A DNA stretch of 64,000 nucleotides, from contig CAVSKZ010000003.1 of NCBI GenBank assembly GCA_963728835.1, forward strand, positions 270,425 to 334,424, read 5' to 3'. Shown in pieces: positions 59,303-64,000 of the stretch (position 1 is the first letter of the stretch; each line of letters starts with the position of its first letter). Origin of the DNA: VRUE01 sp963728835. GTDB lineage: Bacteria; Actinomycetota; Thermoleophilia; Solirubrobacterales; 70-9. Below the pieces are notes generated by a model. The model searched no databases. It saw only the letters and a list, made by a program, of their open reading frames with translations, and was not told the DNA's origin. A program made the translations under genes and the position numbers.

Positions 59303-59976
59303 CGCATCGCCTCTCGCAGCTTCTGCGTCATCTCATCCACCTCAGCCGCGCGCAGCTTGTGCGCCACCCGGTTGGCGACGAACCTCGCCGTGCACTCGAG
59401 GATCTCCTCGCGCACCTCCAGGTCGTTCTCTTCCAGAGTGCGGCCGGTGGCGACCAGGTCGACGATGCCGTCGGCGAGGCCGATCAGCGGCGCCAGCTCG
59501 ACCGAGCCCTTGACCTCGATCACCTCGACCTGGCGGCCGGTCGACTCGAAGTGGCGTTCCGCCGTGCGCGGGTACTTGGTCGCGATCCGCATCATTCCCA
59601 GGCGGCGCTGGGACTCCCCCAGGCTCTCGTCTCCCTTGCGGGCGGCGAGCACCATGCGGCAGCGGCCGAAGCCGAGGTCGAGCAGCTCGTAGACGACCCG
59701 GTCGGCCTGCTCGAGCAGCACGTCCTTGCCGGTGATGCCGACGTCGGCGGCGCCGGCCTCGACGTAGGTCGGCACGTCGGAGGGGCGCATGGTGACCAGC
59801 GTGATGCCCTCCGTCTCGAAGATCAGCGAGCGCGACTCGCCGCGGACCTCGCTCGTGTCGATGCCGATCGCGTCGAGGGCGTCGAGCGTCTCGCCGAGCA
59901 GGGCGCCGCGCGGCACCGCCAGCTTCAGCGGCCCCCCGGCCTTCGCGTGGCCAAGTCCGGCGACCTCGACGCTCAC
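59299..59976 (-). CDS. hisG: ATP phosphoribosyltransferase, short form HisG(S)
   Basis: First step of histidine synthesis. 225 residues, the short form lacking the C-terminal regulatory domain. PLKLAVPRGALLGETLDAL, VGITGKDVLLEQ, RIATKYPRTAERHF and LADGIVDLVATGRTLEEN mark it. The short form needs HisZ, which is the next gene upstream and overlaps by 4 bases. Confidence 0.96.
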   Translation of the reverse strand: MSVEVAGLGHAKAGGPLKLAVPRGALLGETLDALDAIGIDTSEVRGESRSLIFETEGITLVTMRPSDVPTYVEAGAADVGITGKDVLLEQADRVVYELLDLGFGRCRMVLAARKGDESLGESQRRLGMMRIATKYPRTAERHFESTGRQVEVIEVKGSVELAPLIGLADGIVDLVATGRTLEENDLEVREEILECTARFVANRVAHKLRAAEVDEMTQKLREAMR

Positions 59977-60968
59977 GGTCCCCCCTCCACCCCGCGCGCC
60001 TCCTCCATCTGGGCGACGTGCACCCGCTCCAGGTACAGGGCGAACCCGGCCGCCGGGAGGTCGAGGCCGAAGCGCTTCAGCAGGCTGTCGTAACGGCCTC
60101 CGCCGCCGAGGACGTGGCCGATCGCCGGGTCGTAGACCTCGAGGATCGCGCCGCTGTAGTAGCCGAGGTCGCGCAGCAGCCCGAGGTCGATCTGGACGCG
60201 GTCGGCGACCCCGCGGGCTTCCAGCGCCTCGAAGGTCTCGCCGATCCGGGCCGTGGCCCGCTCGACCGCCGCGCCTCCCAGCGCGCGCGCCTCCTCCAGC
60301 ACCTCCCTGCCGCCGCGCAGCTGCGAGAGCGCGACGCAGGTGGCGACCCGCTCGGCCCCGACCCCCTCGAGCCCGGAGAGCTCGGCCTCCAGGCCGACCA
60401 GGTCATGGGCGGCGAGCCGGCCGAGCACCGAGTCGCGGGCCTCGCCCTCGACGCCAAGCTCGCTGAGCAGCTGGCGGAAGAGGTCAGAGTCGCCGAGGCC
60501 GATCACGGCGCGGTTGAGCCCGGCGGCGTCGAGCGTCGCCTCCAGCACCTCGACCACCTCGGCGGTGCCCTCCGGCGCGGGCGCCCCGATCAGCTCGACC
60601 CCGGCCTGGGCGAACTCGCGCATCTGGCCGCGCTGCGGGCGCACCGCGCGGAAGGCGTTGGCGAGGTAGCAGAGCCGGATCGGCGGATCGGCGTCGGCGT
60701 AGCGGCTGGCGACGAGGCGGGCGATCGGCACGGTCATGTCGGAGCGCAGGGCGAGCAGGTCGCCACGCTCGTCGAAGAAGCGGTATGCCGAAGCGGCGGT
60801 GCGACCGTCGCCGCGCGCCATCACCTCGTCGTACTCGATCGCCGGCGTCGCGACCTCGCCGTAGCCGCGGCTCTCGAAGACCTCGATCATCGCCAGGTGC
60901 AGCCGGCGAAGCTCGCGCATCTCGTCGGGCAGCACGTCGCGGGTGCCTGGGGGTATCGGGTGGATCAT
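59973..60968 (-). CDS. hisZ: ATP phosphoribosyltransferase regulatory subunit HisZ
   Basis: Histidyl-tRNA-synthetase paralogue that activates and gives feedback control to short HisG. 331 residues. It begins IPPGTRDVLPDEMRELR, has ALRSDMTVPIARLVASRY, RQRGQMREF-like PQRGQMREFAQAGVE, and GYYSGAILEVYDPAIG. It lacks the tRNA anticodon domain, supporting HisZ over HisS. It is first in the his run, 36 bases before murA on the same strand. Confidence 0.92.
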   Translation of the reverse strand: MIHPIPPGTRDVLPDEMRELRRLHLAMIEVFESRGYGEVATPAIEYDEVMARGDGRTAASAYRFFDERGDLLALRSDMTVPIARLVASRYADADPPIRLCYLANAFRAVRPQRGQMREFAQAGVELIGAPAPEGTAEVVEVLEATLDAAGLNRAVIGLGDSDLFRQLLSELGVEGEARDSVLGRLAAHDLVGLEAELSGLEGVGAERVATCVALSQLRGGREVLEEARALGGAAVERATARIGETFEALEARGVADRVQIDLGLLRDLGYYSGAILEVYDPAIGHVLGGGGRYDSLLKRFGLDLPAAGFALYLERVHVAQMEEARGVEGGP

Positions 60969-61004
60969 CCGCCGGACCTTACGAGAGCGGGCGGGAAAGC
61001 CCTG

Positions 61005-62306
<1,302 letters not shown>

Positions 62307-62329
62307 GCTCGGCTAGGGTAACGGCCGGC

Positions 62330-63334
62330 ATGGGAAGAGGCTGGAAGATCCTGATCGGGGCAATCGCGGCGGTGGTCGTGCTGCTCGTGCTCAACGCGCT
62401 CAGCGTCAGCCACGAGACGAAGGGCGCCGGCGTGACCGAGCCCGGCGGCCGCATCCTCAACGTCTCCGGGATCGAGCTGCAGGCGATCGAACGCGGCCCG
62501 CGCGATGCCAGCCCGATCGTGCTCGTCCACTGCTTCACCTGTGCGATCGACTGGTGGGACGGGATGATCCCCCTGCTTGCCCGCGAGCACCGCGTCGTCG
62601 CCCTCGACCTACTGGGGCACGGCGGCTCGGAGAAGCCGCGCTCGGGCTATGAGATCTCCAACCAGGCCGATCTCCTGGCTCAGGCGCTCGGCCGGCTCGG
62701 CGTGCGGGACGCGACCGTCGTCGGCCATTCGCTCGGAGGCAGCGTCTCCACGGCCCTCGCACAGCAATCCCCGCAGCTGGTCGACCGGGTGGTGATCGTC
62801 GACACAGGGCCGACGCACGAGGGAGGCGACCTCGGGCTGATGGCCAAGCTCGCCTTCTCTCCGGTGATCGGCGAGTTCCTCTGGCGGATCAAGCCCGATT
62901 TCGCGGTCAAGCAGGGCCTGGAGGTGGCCTTTGCCCCCGGCTTCGAGGTCCCCGACGCCTTCGTCGAGGACCTCGACTCGATGACCTTCAGCTCCTACGA
63001 CAACGCCGCCCGCCAGTCCGAGGACTACTCCGGCGAGACACCGCTCGACGAGCGCATGCGGCAGGCGGGCAAGCCGTTGATGGTGATCATGGGCGCCGAG
63101 GAGCAGATCATCGACGATCCCCCCGCGCGCCTCGCCGAATACCGCGAGACGGTGCCCGGCGCCCGCACCGTGCTGATGGCCGGCGTGGGACACTCGCCCA
63201 ACGTCGAGGCACCGGCGAAGACCGCCGCCCTGGTCCTCAGTTTCGCCACCCCGCCACCCGGGAAGGAAGGGACTGCCAGGCGCCAGATGCAAGACCGCCT
63301 GCAGGATCGGGATGCCGTCCGCAGGCGACCCTAG
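62330..63334 (+). CDS. Membrane-anchored or secreted alpha/beta hydrolase
   Basis: 334 residues. One N-terminal hydrophobic segment (about 5-22) serves as a signal anchor. The hydrolase domain has IVLVHCFTCAIDWWDGM, LDLLGHGGSEKP, nucleophile VVGHSLGGSVSTAL and a late AGVGHSPNVEAP with the catalytic His. The C-terminal 25 residues are Arg/Gln-rich. The substrate is unknown. Only 23 bases separate its start from the divergent murA start. Confidence 0.88.
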   Translation: MGRGWKILIGAIAAVVVLLVLNALSVSHETKGAGVTEPGGRILNVSGIELQAIERGPRDASPIVLVHCFTCAIDWWDGMIPLLAREHRVVALDLLGHGGSEKPRSGYEISNQADLLAQALGRLGVRDATVVGHSLGGSVSTALAQQSPQLVDRVVIVDTGPTHEGGDLGLMAKLAFSPVIGEFLWRIKPDFAVKQGLEVAFAPGFEVPDAFVEDLDSMTFSSYDNAARQSEDYSGETPLDERMRQAGKPLMVIMGAEEQIIDDPPARLAEYRETVPGARTVLMAGVGHSPNVEAPAKTAALVLSFATPPPGKEGTARRQMQDRLQDRDAVRRRP

Positions 63335-63345
63335 ATTACGAACCT

Positions 63346-63549
63346 ATGTTCGATACGACGAAGACCTCAAGCACAGACCGCATCGCCGACGCTGTCGACC
63401 TGGCGATCGACTTCGCCACCCTGGGCGAGTACGGGCTGGAGCCGGTGGAACCGGCTCCGAAGCCATGCCAGGCGCGACGCCGCGTGGGCACGATGCGCAG
63501 CAACGGCACCTGGAACGCGGCAATCGCCCGCTTCTCCACGCACGCCTAA
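63346..63549 (+). CDS. Small hypothetical protein
   Basis: 67 residues beginning MFDTTKTSSTDRIADAVDLA, then a hydrophobic/acidic helix (DFATLGEYGLEPVEPAP) and a basic C-terminus. No family is recognised. It begins 11 bases after the hydrolase stop, which supports a real gene, but overlapping frames on the other strand are also open, so confidence is modest. Confidence 0.45.
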   Translation: MFDTTKTSSTDRIADAVDLAIDFATLGEYGLEPVEPAPKPCQARRRVGTMRSNGTWNAAIARFSTHA

Positions 63550-63773
63550 GAACCCCATAGGGAGAGCTTTCCCGCGGTCAGGAGAGCTTTCCGAAGCCCC
63601 CGCGGTCCTCGACGGAGTCAGGCGCGGAAGCGAGGGGTCCGAGCAGCAAGCGATCCGCTGCTGATGAGCGGCGCCGCGTAGCAGAGCTACGCAAGCCGAT
63701 CAGCGGCGGCGTAGCGCGCCGCTGATCGGCCACCGCAGCCCGCGACTTACTCCGTCGCGGACCGCTAATAAGA
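63550..63773. terminator. Hairpin-rich spacer downstream of the rRNA operon
   Basis: No gene is visible. Three perfect hairpins lie in a row: CCGCGAC/GTCGCGG (63740-63760), GCCGATCAGCGGCG/CGCCGCTGATCGGC (63695-63730) and GCGTAGC/GCTACGC (63676-63692). A direct repeat GGAGAGCTTTCC occurs twice, 20 bases apart (63561 and 63581). The hairpins just after the 5S gene on the minus strand probably end rRNA transcription. Confidence 0.6.
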
Positions 63774-63889
63774 ACCGGCGGCGACCTACTCTCCCAGGAG
63801 GTTGCCCTCCAAGTACCATCGGCGCTGAGAGGCTTAACTGCTCTGTTCGGAATGGGAAGAGGTGTCTCCCTCTCGCTATGAACCACCGG
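63774..63889 (-). rRNA. rrf: 5S ribosomal RNA
   Basis: On the minus strand the sequence reads CCGGTGGTTCATAGCGAGAG, then CACCTCTTCCCATTCCGAAC, and closes with a GGGAGAGTAGGTCGCCGCCG 3' strand. The 5' and 3' ends pair. These are diagnostic 5S helices and loops. Exact ends are uncertain by a few bases. Confidence 0.94.
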
Positions 63890-63956
63890 AATTTTGCGAG
63901 ACCGCCCCGGTGGAGCTTGAAAACCGCACAAGGCCGCAAATGGGTAGGTAATAAAA

Positions 63957-64000
63957 CATCCGTCAAGCCCTCGAACCATTAGTACCGGTCGGCTGAGCAC
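63957..64000 (-). rRNA. rrl: 23S ribosomal RNA, 3' end (partial)
   Basis: The minus strand from the right edge reads GTGCTCAGCCGACCGGTACT then AATGGTTCGAGGGCTTGACG, the conserved 3' end of 23S rRNA. The rest lies beyond the window. About 68 bases separate it from 5S. Confidence 0.9.

Noticed and set aside
63590..63770. Possible tRNA genes next to the rRNA operon
   Set aside because: The stems are perfect simple hairpins without the T-loop GTTC-A pattern, D-loop or acceptor layout of tRNA.

Overview
The window is high-GC bacterial chromosome, densely coded with little intergenic DNA. It is most likely from an actinobacterium (Actinomycetota), and I would guess the Thermoleophilia/Solirubrobacterales. 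The guess rests on GTG/TTG starts, a MurT/GatD pair, a WS/DGAT acyltransferase, VKOR with DsbA, a GarA-like FHA protein beside an FtsR-like MerR regulator, an RsiG-like protein, and SepF/YggT. The gene content is core chromosome; I see no phage, plasmid, insertion sequence or CRISPR array.

Layout. 1-10.4 kb: thpR 3' end, recA, a small membrane protein, miaB-miaA, dapF and a DapL-type aminotransferase on the plus strand. A minus-strand group follows (epimerase, MBL hydrolase, damaged lipoprotein), then hflX and dut. 10.4-14.7 kb: a tightly coupled minus-strand operon (methyltransferase, lipid kinase, murT, methyltransferase, gatD) for peptidoglycan precursor amidation. 14.7-29.7 kb: mixed metabolic genes, including cyclophilin, peroxiredoxin, VKOR-DsbA, thiolase-SDR-methyltransferase, ccdA, dinB, WS/DGAT, a secreted metalloprotease, nadE and an HTH-membrane fusion. 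29.8-33.4 kb: one large RHS/YD-repeat protein of visibly lower GC with a tandem-repeat tail. 33.4-37.8 kb: ether-lipid-synthase-like oxidase, SRPBCC protein, FtsR-like regulator, zinc-ribbon FHA protein, RsiG-like protein, pgsA. 37.8-49.8 kb: the classical block read rpsB-tsf-pyrH-frr-uppS-cdsA-dxr-rseP-ispG-(acyl-CoA ligase)-proS. 49.8-55 kb: the pgeF-ylmE-sepF-proC-yggT-lspA-rluD division/envelope cluster with cca. 55-61 kb: the histidine operon hisZ-hisG-hisD-hisB-hisH-hisA-hisF. 61-64 kb: murA, a hydrolase, a hairpin-rich spacer, 5S rRNA and the 3' end of 23S rRNA.

Two cautions. First, single-base frame disruptions occur in at least nine genes: dapF, the dapL-like gene, the lipoprotein gene, the MBL gene, the cupin gene, the acyl-CoA ligase gene, cdsA, dxr and hisD. 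Several of these are normally essential, so uncorrected indels in the assembly are the simplest explanation. Second, starts at GTG/TTG were chosen by homology and operon overlap rather than by clear ribosome binding sites.

The most interesting observations are these. DapF has both catalytic cysteines replaced by serine. A methyltransferase gene is translationally coupled between murT and gatD. A 77-bp structured repeat is present twice in opposite orientation with a compensatory base change. A 91-residue RsiG-like protein carries a near-complete c-di-GMP-binding signature. MurA has Asp in place of the fosfomycin-target Cys. The RHS protein ends in Pro/Tyr repeats rather than a toxin.
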